A DNA stretch of 64,000 nt, taken from contig CAOKKG010000001.1 in NCBI GenBank assembly GCA_948468985.1, forward strand, positions 1 through 64,000. Reading direction: 5' to 3'. Numbering within the stretch: the first letter of the stretch is position 1; the number at the start of each line of letters is the position of its first letter. The position numbers and the translations under genes are program-made. The notes beneath the pieces were generated by a model. That model made no database searches. It saw nothing but the letters and a program-made list of their open reading frames with translations, and was not told where the DNA came from. The DNA comes from an uncultured Eubacteriales bacterium (lineage in GTDB: Bacteria; Bacillota; Clostridia; Christensenellales; Christensenellaceae). Below, piece after piece: positions 57,476 through 64,000 of this stretch.

Positions 57476-58230
57476 CAAGCTCTATTTTTTTGAGGGCGGA
57501 TCGACATCTCCACCCATGCCGGGAGGAACCCGCACGTGACCGCATTTCGGGCTGAGGGCACATTGGCCCAGGTGGTGCAATAGAACGGCACCTTGCCACG
57601 GCGCAGAATCTCCTGTGCCAAGTGGCTGGTCAGCGCCGCGGCGACTCCCCGCCGTCGATAGGCGGGGAGCACATCCACGCCAATCTGCCACATCTGCGGT
57701 GCGTCAGCCGAACATCCGACCAGCCCTACCAGCCTGTCGCCGTCATAGGCACCCACGCCCAGCACATCCAGTGCCCGCCGCTCCGCGCAGAGCGCATTAC
57801 TCCACGCCGGGCGGTACAGCTCCGCAAAATCCGCCGGATATAGCACCCGCAATTCGTATGCGCACGGTTGCAAGGACAGGCGCTCCAGCCTGGGCAGGTA
57901 GTATTCCGATAGAAACGCCACCTCCTGCCCGGCCGCCGCCAGACACTCATTTAGGCGGTACAGATCCGGCGTGCCTAAGGCGCAATACCATTCCCTGCCC
58001 CGCAGATATTCCGCTACCGCCATGCACAGCTTCTCATGGACGGCGGCGACAATGCCACTCCCATAGGACAGCAGGATCCCGCTCGTTGATTCCTTATAAT
58101 ATTTCTTGGCCTCCGGCCCCAATCGCCAGGGGAAGACCCGGTTTTCCTCCGCAAGGAAGTCCGCCGCGCTGCACCCGAGGTCACGCGCGGACTGTTCCAT
58201 CGCGATCCGCAAAATTTCCTGATTCGTCAT
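57475..58230 (-). CDS. GNAT family N-acetyltransferase
   Basis: A 251-residue protein. The acetyl-CoA motif A is QIGVDVLPAYRRRGVAAALTSHLA in the C-terminal third. The N-terminal part (EYYLPRLERLSL, LYPADFAELYRP) is typical of a clostridial GNAT subgroup of unknown substrate. GAGAGGAAACC ribosome site. Single gene; its last bases overlap the T-run of the terminator. Confidence 0.82.
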   Translation of the reverse strand: MTNQEILRIAMEQSARDLGCSAADFLAEENRVFPWRLGPEAKKYYKESTSGILLSYGSGIVAAVHEKLCMAVAEYLRGREWYCALGTPDLYRLNECLAAAGQEVAFLSEYYLPRLERLSLQPCAYELRVLYPADFAELYRPAWSNALCAERRALDVLGVGAYDGDRLVGLVGCSADAPQMWQIGVDVLPAYRRRGVAAALTSHLAQEILRRGKVPFYCTTWANVPSARNAVTCGFLPAWVEMSIRPQKNRA

Positions 58231-58400
58231 GGTTTCCTCTCGTCAGACGGAATATTCCGGCGCGGCGGTCGCGCGAGTGCCTCCGTCCATTCCTGCACCG
58301 AATGCGCGCCCACAAGGCGTTTGCCCCCACTCCTCTAAAAACCGATCCATCTTTCCCATTGTTTCCTCCCTGCAATCCTTTTTTCTTTCCAATCCATCCA

Positions 58401-58430
58401 TTGCCCAAAGCCGCGGCAGGATGCTATAAT
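58401..58430 (+). promoter_or_regulatory. pepT promoter
   Basis: TTGCCC, 18-bp spacer, TATAAT. Confidence 0.65.
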
Positions 58431-58495
58431 CTTACTATAAGCATAGCACAGTTTGCCGGTTTTTAAAACAGGCGGCGTACATTTCGGAGGTATTT

Positions 58496-59713
58496 ATGGA
58501 CGCATTGCAGCGATTCTTACGGTATGTCTCTTTTGAAACCACTTCGTCGGAGGAATCCTCCACCGTGCCCAGCACGCCGGGGCAGAAGGCCCTGGGCGCC
58601 GCGCTCGTGGAGGAAATGCGGGCCATGGGCATTGCCGACGCGCATATGGATTCCTTTGGCTATGTATACGGGAGCATCCCCGCGACAGACCCCGCCGCGC
58701 CGCGCATCGGGCTCATCGCGCATATGGACACCTCGCCGGACATCACCGCCAAGCATGTCCGCCCCCGCATCGTTTCCAACTATGACGGCGGCGACATCGT
58801 GCTCAACGCGGAACAGGACATCCGCCTTTCCCCGGCGGAATTCCCCTCGCTGTCCGCCTGCGTGGGGCAAGACCTGGTCGTGACCGACGGCACCACCCTG
58901 CTCGGAGCGGACGACAAAGCCGGCGTAGCCGCGATCCTCACCGCAGCGGAACGCATCCTCGCAAGCGACAAGCCGCACGGCGCGGTCAAGATCGCCTTCA
59001 CACCGGATGAGGAGATTGGCCGCGGCGCGGACCACTTCGATATCCCCGGCTTTGACGCTGACTACGCCTATACCGTGGACGGCGGCGCGCTCGGCGGGCT
59101 GGAATATGAAAACTTCAACGCCGCGCAGGCGGATGTCACCGTATACGGCAAGAACATCCACCCCGGTTCGGCCAAGGGCAAGATGAAAAACGCCATTCTC
59201 ATCGGCATGGAATTCAACGCTATGCTGCCCGTATTCGAGATCCCGGCGTTCACCGAAGGCTACGAGGGCTTTGCGCATCTGATGCAGTTCGACGGCAGTG
59301 TGGAACTCACGCGCCTGCACTACATCCTGCGCGATCACGACGCGGACAAGCTCGAGACGCGCAAGGCGCGGTTCCTCGCCAACATGGCGTTCCTGAACGA
59401 AAAATACGGTGCGGGCACGGTCAAGGTATCCATCGTGGACAATTACCGCAACATGAAGGAAATGCTCCTCCCGCACATGCATGTCGTGGAGGAGGCCAAG
59501 CAGGCGATGATCCAAGCGGGCGTGACCCCGCATGTCGAACCGATCCGCGGCGGCACGGACGGTGCGCGCCTGTCCTATGAAGGATTACCCTGCCCCAACC
59601 TGTTCACCGGCGGCGAAAACTTCCACGGACGGTACGAATACCTGTCCGTCTATGCGCTCAACAAATGCGTCGAGGTACTCTGCAACCTGATCGGCAACGC
59701 AGCTATGCAATAA
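58496..59713 (+). CDS. pepT: Peptidase T (tripeptide aminopeptidase)
   Basis: A 405-residue M20 zinc aminopeptidase that removes N-terminal residues from tripeptides. Metal ligands are recognisable in LIAHMDTSPD, LGADDKAGVAAI, FTPDEEIGRGADHFD, YTVDGGALGG and GGTDGARLSYEGLP. The dimerisation-domain motif GKNIHPGSAKGKM is present. GGAGG lies 5-6 bases before the ATG. Followed by a methyltransferase gene after 25 bp. Confidence 0.96.
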   Translation: MDALQRFLRYVSFETTSSEESSTVPSTPGQKALGAALVEEMRAMGIADAHMDSFGYVYGSIPATDPAAPRIGLIAHMDTSPDITAKHVRPRIVSNYDGGDIVLNAEQDIRLSPAEFPSLSACVGQDLVVTDGTTLLGADDKAGVAAILTAAERILASDKPHGAVKIAFTPDEEIGRGADHFDIPGFDADYAYTVDGGALGGLEYENFNAAQADVTVYGKNIHPGSAKGKMKNAILIGMEFNAMLPVFEIPAFTEGYEGFAHLMQFDGSVELTRLHYILRDHDADKLETRKARFLANMAFLNEKYGAGTVKVSIVDNYRNMKEMLLPHMHVVEEAKQAMIQAGVTPHVEPIRGGTDGARLSYEGLPCPNLFTGGENFHGRYEYLSVYALNKCVEVLCNLIGNAAMQ

Positions 59714-59738
59714 TAACCGAAAAGGAAACCTTTATTAT

Positions 59739-60488
59739 ATGTCTGAACCAAAAAATTCCTACGGCCGCCTGTGCACGGAGATGTACGAGATCCTGCACGC
59801 GCAGGCGCCGCAGGAGGAACTCGATTTCTATCTCTCCTATGCCCGTCCGGGCGACGCCATTTTGGAAGCACTCTGCGGGAGCGGCCGGTTCTTCCTTCCC
59901 TTTTTCGAACGGGGGTTCGACATCCAAGGAATGGACGCCTCGCCGGACATGCTCGCAAAGCTCCGGAAAAAATGCCCAAACGCCCCCGCCGTGTGCGCGG
60001 ACATCGCCGCCTATACGCCGGATCGGGCCTACGATTACATCTTCATCTCCTCCGGCTCGGTTTCGCTCTTCACGGACCTCGCCCTCTGTCGGCGCATTTT
60101 GGCGCAGCTGAAAAGCTGGCTCGCGCCCGGCGGAAAGCTCGTGTTCGCCGTCGAAACCGTGGCCGACCGATGCCCGGACGACACCGATTACCGGGAAGCC
60201 GTCGCCGTTCCCATGCAGGGTGGCCATCGGATCGTGCTCCGCACCAAGAATCATTACGACCCCGCGACGCAGACGCAATACTCCCCCGGGTTCTATGAGC
60301 TCTATGCAGGGGATGACTTGCTGGAACGGGAATTCATGGATTTCCAAACGCACCTCTACCGTTTCGGCGAGATGGAGGCGATCCTTGCCGGGCTGGACTT
60401 TGCCGCCGTGTGCACCTATGCCTCGTTCGACAAGCATCCTGCTGTGGACGATTCCAGCGAAATGTTCCTGTTCGAATGCAGCCTCTAA
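59739..60488 (+). CDS. Class I SAM-dependent methyltransferase
   Basis: A 249-residue Rossmann-fold methyltransferase. Motif I ILEALCGSGRFFLPFF (about 39-54), acidic loop GMDASPDMLAKL, motif II VCADIAAYTPDRAYDYIFIS and APGGKLVFAVE. A small-molecule or lipid substrate is typical of this subgroup; none can be named. Ribosome site AAAGGAAACC is rather distant. Probably co-transcribed with pepT. Confidence 0.85.
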   Translation: MSEPKNSYGRLCTEMYEILHAQAPQEELDFYLSYARPGDAILEALCGSGRFFLPFFERGFDIQGMDASPDMLAKLRKKCPNAPAVCADIAAYTPDRAYDYIFISSGSVSLFTDLALCRRILAQLKSWLAPGGKLVFAVETVADRCPDDTDYREAVAVPMQGGHRIVLRTKNHYDPATQTQYSPGFYELYAGDDLLEREFMDFQTHLYRFGEMEAILAGLDFAAVCTYASFDKHPAVDDSSEMFLFECSL

Positions 60489-60502
60489 GGCGCTTCCCCA
60501 TC

Positions 60503-60533
60503 AAAAAAAGACATCCCGCAGGATGTCTTTTTT
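60503..60533. terminator. Bidirectional terminator
   Basis: AAAAAAAGACATCC-CGCA-GGATGTCTTTTTT. Confidence 0.9.
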
Positions 60534-61704
60534 ATGTCTTTCTTTCGTTGCGCTTCGGCGGCTCGGTCACGAGCGGCGTCGGTCGGAGAATGCGGCAATG
60601 CGCCGGATTGACATCCTCTCCATGATAGAACCAGGCGAGCGCCTGCGGGAGCATGTATTTTAAGAAGGTCAGGCTATGCCCCATCTCGTTGATCATCAAG
60701 CGGAAGTCATAACCGCGGTAGTTGAGCGCGCTCGCTACATCGCTGTCGGCCAGAATCCAGTCGCCGAAGATGATGTCGGCATCGTATTTGCCGACGCACA
60801 TGCAGGTGCGCAGCGCCTTTTTCTCATCCGTCGTCCGGATGATCGACGGCCAAATGTTGCCGCCGCGGATGTTGCCAAAACTGGGGCTACCCGCGATGAC
60901 ATTGCCAAACAGGTGGTTGTCGTACCACGCCACTGCAAACGAGGCGATGCCGCTCGAGCTCAACCCGACGACGCTGTGCCCTGCGGGGTCCGCGGTAATC
61001 TGGTATCCCGCGAGCGCCTTCGGCAGAAATTCCTCTGCCAAAAAGCGGGAAAACCAATCGCTCACCGTGTCGTATTCCATGCTGCGGTTGGTAATGCCCT
61101 TGCCCGTGCCATAGACCGGCTCGCCCGGACCGGGGTATCCCGGCGTCAAAAACACCGCGACCGTGAGCGGGATCTTGCCGTCCGCGATCAAATTGTCCAA
61201 TAGGTCGGTCACATTGTCCCGATCTGCGGGCAGGGAAAGCTCTCCGTCCGCCGGAACCGCGTCCAACAAATCGCTCATGGTGACGCGCTTGCCGTCCTTC
61301 GGGCGGATGGGCTCCGTACAGGCCTCGCGCATGTACATCTGCCCATCCAAAAACAGGATGAGGTCGGCTGGCGTCGAACCGTCGTACTGCGCCGGGGTAT
61401 ACACCCAATATTTGTGCTTGACACCCGGATAAAACAGGCAGTCCTCCATCGTGTGCCCGACGATGCGCCCGTGCGGGACATCCTCTCTGCGGCGATAGTC
61501 CGCGGGCAGCGGGTACAGGTCCTTGTTCCACTCTGCCCGGCCCATAGCCATCTCGTCCCGTTCATGCCACCCCGTAATCGGATAGTCCAACATGCAGTGG
61601 AACGCCTCATAGCTGCTCTTGGGGAGCGTTACCGTGACATATTCCTCTTCCGGTTTGTCCGTCCGAGCACAAAGCTGCCAGACCTCGTCTTTCTTTTCTC
61701 CCAT
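60532..61704 (-). CDS. Alpha/beta-hydrolase, esterase D/Fes-like
   Basis: A 390-residue cytosolic hydrolase of the putative esterase (Esterase D) family. ADLILFLDGQMYM forms the oxyanion-side strand, GHSVVGLSSSGIASFAVAW carries the nucleophile Ser in GLSSSG, and the C-terminal INEMGHSL supplies the likely catalytic His. No signal peptide. The N-terminal ~100 residues resemble the CBM48-like cap of enterochelin-esterase-type proteins. Substrate unknown (siderophore, feruloyl or acyl ester). ATG chosen with AAGAGG just upstream. Confidence 0.8.
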   Translation of the reverse strand: MGEKKDEVWQLCARTDKPEEEYVTVTLPKSSYEAFHCMLDYPITGWHERDEMAMGRAEWNKDLYPLPADYRRREDVPHGRIVGHTMEDCLFYPGVKHKYWVYTPAQYDGSTPADLILFLDGQMYMREACTEPIRPKDGKRVTMSDLLDAVPADGELSLPADRDNVTDLLDNLIADGKIPLTVAVFLTPGYPGPGEPVYGTGKGITNRSMEYDTVSDWFSRFLAEEFLPKALAGYQITADPAGHSVVGLSSSGIASFAVAWYDNHLFGNVIAGSPSFGNIRGGNIWPSIIRTTDEKKALRTCMCVGKYDADIIFGDWILADSDVASALNYRGYDFRLMINEMGHSLTFLKYMLPQALAWFYHGEDVNPAHCRILRPTPLVTEPPKRNERKT

Positions 61705-61731
61705 CCTCTTCTTAACCCTTTCTTTTCTTAT

Positions 61732-61767
61732 AAAAAAAGAGCAGAACACCATGTTCTGCCCTTTTCC
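61732..61767 (-). terminator. pduL terminator
   Basis: GGGCAGAACA-TGG-TGTTCTGCTC hairpin followed on the minus strand by T7. Confidence 0.88.
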
Positions 61768-61770
61768 TTG

Positions 61771-62349
61771 TCAGAATACGATCTCGCCCTGGCAGCCGCT
61801 TCTACCGATCAGCGCCGCATTTGCCTCGTCGGTGTCCACATGCATCGCCAATGCATAGGACGGGCTGACGCGGACGACCACATCGTCAAAGATGAGCGGA
61901 CGCGCCGTGTCCACGCGAACCTTGACAATCTGCTTATCCTGCACGCCCAGGCGTTCCGCATCGGCCGGAGTCATGTGGATGTGCCGCTTCGCGACAATCA
62001 GTCCCTTATCCAGCTTGAGCTCGCCCGCCGGCCCCTTGAGGGTGATGGGCGCGCTGCCTTCGAGGTCGCCGCTTTCCCGCACCGGGCCGATCGCGCCCAG
62101 CGTGAAGCAGTCGGTCATGGAAACCTCGACCTGGCTTTCCTTGCGCTCCGGCCCCAGGATGACAACATTGGAGATCGTGCGCTTCGGACCTACGATGTCG
62201 ACCCGTTCTTCACATACGAACTGTCCCGGCTGCGAAAGATCCCGGACATATGTCAATTTCTTGCCTTCGCCAAACAGCACAGCGACATCTTCCTTGGAAA
62301 GATGCACATGGCGTGCGGAGACTTCTACCAAAAATGATTTCTCGGACAT
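61771..62349 (-). CDS. pduL: PduL-type phosphate acyltransferase
   Basis: A 192-residue PduL phosphotransacylase converting acyl-CoA and phosphate to acyl phosphate. Zinc-binding motifs EVSARHVHLS (about residue 13) and AKRHIHMTPADAE, plus SQPGQFVCEERVD, are characteristic. It lacks the N-terminal encapsulation helix of microcompartment PduL, and no shell genes are present, so it is likely a cytosolic phosphotransacetylase. Would pair with an acetate kinase, such as the divergent one at 39 kb. AAAGGAGG ribosome site. Confidence 0.92.
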   Translation of the reverse strand: MSEKSFLVEVSARHVHLSKEDVAVLFGEGKKLTYVRDLSQPGQFVCEERVDIVGPKRTISNVVILGPERKESQVEVSMTDCFTLGAIGPVRESGDLEGSAPITLKGPAGELKLDKGLIVAKRHIHMTPADAERLGVQDKQIVKVRVDTARPLIFDDVVVRVSPSYALAMHVDTDEANAALIGRSGCQGEIVF

Positions 62350-62377
62350 ATCATTTTCCTCCTTTGTTTCTACCCTT

Positions 62378-62406
62378 ATTCTACTATACGCGTTCCCGAT
62401 TATCAA
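62378..62406 (-). promoter_or_regulatory. pduL promoter
   Basis: TTGATA, 17-bp spacer, TAGAAT on the minus strand, overlapping the end of folA. Confidence 0.6.
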
Positions 62407-62915
62407 TACGAACTTTCGCCCGCACGGCCTGCCGCCGCGCGTTCATAGACAAGGAAGCGGTACTCTACGCCGTTTTCGGAAAAAAGCTCGCTCTCTTTGC
62501 GGCATTCCCACCCACCGAGCTTATCCAGGTCTGGAAAATAGGTATCCGCTGCAAAGGTCTTGTAAATCCGGGTCAGATAGATCTTTTGCGCATAGGGGAG
62601 CAGCAGGCGGTATATCTCTCCGCCGCCGATGCAAAAGACCTCGCCCTCCGCCTTGTCCACAAGGCGTGCCTGCAATTCCTCCACCGTATGCACGACCGCT
62701 GCACCCTCCGCCGCATAGTCTGCGCGGGAAAGCACGATGTTTTCGCGGTTTTTGAGCGCACCGCCGGGCAGACTCTCAAAAGTCTTGCGCCCCATCACGA
62801 CCGTCTTGCCGCGCGTCGTCCGCCGGAAAAATTTCATGTCGCCCGGCAGATGCACCAACAACCCGCCCTGGTTACCGATCGCCCACTGTTCGTCCGCCGC
62901 CAAAATAAAGTTCAT
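62403..62915 (-). CDS. folA: Dihydrofolate reductase
   Basis: A 170-residue NADPH enzyme regenerating tetrahydrofolate. AADEQWAIGNQGGLLVHLPGDMKFFRRTT (with catalytic Asp), VVMGRKTFESLPG, IVLSR and FCIGGGEIYRLLLP are standard. AAGGAGG ribosome site. Starts 11 bp after thyA, which produces dihydrofolate, so substrate and product link the pair. Target of trimethoprim. Confidence 0.96.
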   Translation of the reverse strand: MNFILAADEQWAIGNQGGLLVHLPGDMKFFRRTTRGKTVVMGRKTFESLPGGALKNRENIVLSRADYAAEGAAVVHTVEELQARLVDKAEGEVFCIGGGEIYRLLLPYAQKIYLTRIYKTFAADTYFPDLDKLGGWECRKESELFSENGVEYRFLVYERAAAGRAGESSY

Positions 62916-62926
62916 CCGCGCCTCCT

Positions 62927-63763
62927 TCAGATCGCCACCGGGATCTTGCCAATCCCCTTGAGGCTCTCATACCCTTCCAGGTAGACATTATCCGTCGTGA
63001 AGGCATAGAAATCCGTCACACCGTCCGCGATCACAAGCCTTGGCGCGGGCAGACAGTCCGCCTCACGTTCCAGCAGCTTTTCCACGATTGGGACATGCCG
63101 ATCATAGATATGCGCGTCGGCCACGACATGCACGAGCTCACCCGCCTCCAGCCCGCTCGCCCGTGCGAACATATGCACCAGCGCCGCATATTGGCACACA
63201 TTCCACCCGTTCGCCGTCAACATGTCCTGCGAGCGCTGGTTCAAGATGCAGTTGAGCGTGCGCCCCGTGACATTGAAGGTCAAGCTGTATGCGCAGGGGT
63301 AGAGCTGCATCTCGCTCAGATCCGCGTGATTATACAGGTTGGTCAGGATACGCCGGCTCTGCGGATTGTGCTTCAGGTCGTATAGCACGCGGTCGACCTG
63401 GTCGAACATGCCCTCGGGATAGCGGTGCTTGACGCCCAATTGATACCCATAGGCCTTGCCGATCGTCCCGTTTTCGTCCGCCCACTGGTCCCAGATGTGG
63501 CTGTGCAGATCGGCAATACGGTTGGATTTCTTCTGCCAAATCCAGAAAATCTCGTCCAGCGCCGCCTTGAAATTGATCTTGCGCACAGTCAGGATAGGGA
63601 ATTCCTCACGCAGGTCGTAGCGATTGACGAGCCCGAAGCGCTTCACCGTGTGCGCCGGCGTGCCGTCTGCCCAATGCGGCCGTACAGGCAAGTCCGTGTC
63701 CCAGGTTCCGTTCTGCAAAATATCTCGGCAGTTCTGTAAAAATATCGTATCCGCGCGGCTCAT
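62927..63763 (-). CDS. thyA: Thymidylate synthase
   Basis: A 278-residue enzyme methylating dUMP with 5,10-methylene-THF. Catalytic Cys157 in LYPCAYSLTFNV, phosphate arginines in QSRRILTNLYN and LNQRSQDMLTANGWN, and the C-terminal GIGKIPVAI. The active-site sequence is PCAYS rather than the more usual PCH-x-Q, a variant of one ThyA branch (I recall it from Bacillus- and Clostridium-type enzymes). AGGAGGCG ribosome site 4 bases before the ATG; an earlier ATG is out-competed. Operon with folA. Confidence 0.95.
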   Translation of the reverse strand: MSRADTIFLQNCRDILQNGTWDTDLPVRPHWADGTPAHTVKRFGLVNRYDLREEFPILTVRKINFKAALDEIFWIWQKKSNRIADLHSHIWDQWADENGTIGKAYGYQLGVKHRYPEGMFDQVDRVLYDLKHNPQSRRILTNLYNHADLSEMQLYPCAYSLTFNVTGRTLNCILNQRSQDMLTANGWNVCQYAALVHMFARASGLEAGELVHVVADAHIYDRHVPIVEKLLEREADCLPAPRLVIADGVTDFYAFTTDNVYLEGYESLKGIGKIPVAI

Positions 63764-63807
63764 AGACGCCTCCTGTTGTTTCAAAATTTGATAAAACGCG
63801 CCTTATT

Positions 63808-63836
63808 ATTATAGCGCCGTTATTCTTTCGTAACAA
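63808..63836 (-). promoter_or_regulatory. thyA-folA promoter
   Basis: TTGTTA, 17-bp spacer, TATAAT on the minus strand. A second TTGACA lies further upstream near 63900. The remaining bases to 64000 show no gene. Confidence 0.7.
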
Positions 63837-64000
63837 GGTTTTTATATCTGCAAGGCGATTGCACCTTTTTTGCTCTCTTTTTGAAAACCCGGCTTTTTGT
63901 TTTGTCAACCCTTTCCCGTTTCTATTTCTCTATCCTATCGCTTTGCCTCTGGCCCCATTTTGCCCCGGAAAGCGCCTGCTGCTTGCAATTCCTCCATCCG

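Noticed and set aside
63606-63908. 100-codon frame on the minus strand upstream of and overlapping thyA
   Set aside because: It runs through the thyA promoter and into thyA in another frame. No ribosome site or known domain.

Overview
The window reads as chromosomal DNA of a GC-rich, spore-forming, largely anaerobic member of the Firmicutes (class Clostridia). The evidence is two tandem alpha/beta-type small acid-soluble spore proteins, a FeoA-FeoA-FeoB iron operon with a short DtxR-type regulator, a C_GCAxxG_C_C redox protein, DUF951, DUF3793 and DUF4364 genes, an ECF-type ThiW, a PduL phosphotransacylase, and TTGACA/TATAAT promoters followed by AGGAGG ribosome sites. No prophage, transposase or CRISPR array was seen. 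Only two decayed gene fragments (ImmA/IrrE-like near 6.7 kb, GNAT-like near 38.7 kb) hint at past turnover.

Layout. 0-3 kb: feoB (cut by the window edge), two feoA genes and a divergent DtxR-family regulator. 3-10.7 kb: a lipoprotein foldase, a split threonine/serine exporter behind an alkyltransferase-like gene, hypothetical genes, rlmD and rmuC. 10.7-14.2 kb: thiamine salvage (thiE-thiW-thiM and divergent thiD), each arm behind its own TPP riboswitch. 14.8-20.7 kb: a 2-oxoacid dehydrogenase complex with a fused E1 alpha-beta chain, a two-lipoyl E2 and a divergent E3. 21.5-22.7 kb: flavodoxin and DUF3793 behind the same operator type as feo. 23-26.7 kb: pgk-tpiA-gpmI. 27-31.6 kb: trmL, an Lrp regulator with an aminotransferase, an isopropylmalate/citrate-synthase-like enzyme and a second aminotransferase. 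31.8-35.1 kb: mscL, a compact alaS and divergent radC. 35-41 kb: HAD hydrolase, spore proteins, aldo/keto reductase, aldose epimerase, an acetate-kinase-like gene, lepB and DUF951. 41-44 kb: corA behind a short leader ORF, murA and a phosphoribosyltransferase. 44-49 kb: an alpha-oxoamine synthase/SDR pair, an XRE-controlled membrane/lipoprotein pair and homocysteine methyltransferase. 49-49.4 kb: tRNA-Gln, a 6S-like RNA and tRNA-Val. 49.5-57.5 kb: DUF4364, cyclophilin, a double-domain adenine methyltransferase, cysK with an MTA/SAH-nucleosidase-UPF0340 fusion, and a MerR/MATE pair. 57.5-64 kb: GNAT, pepT, methyltransferase, esterase, pduL, folA and thyA.

How the parts work together. Glycolysis (pgk, tpiA, gpmI) feeds pyruvate, the dehydrogenase complex can make acetyl-CoA, and PduL plus the acetate-kinase-like protein could turn that into acetate and ATP. 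Iron supply (feo) and an iron-sparing response (flavodoxin) appear to share one DtxR-type operator, TTAGC-N4-GCTAA, found five times at two loci. The most unusual features are this shared operator with DUF3793, an acidic leader peptide plus start-site hairpin in front of corA, an overlapping gene pair resembling serine palmitoyltransferase and ketosphinganine reductase, a structured RNA between thiE and thiW, and a nucleosidase-UPF0340 fusion.

Calls rest on reading the sequence and remembered family motifs. No similarity search was run, so family names for hypothetical genes and all regulatory sites are inferences.
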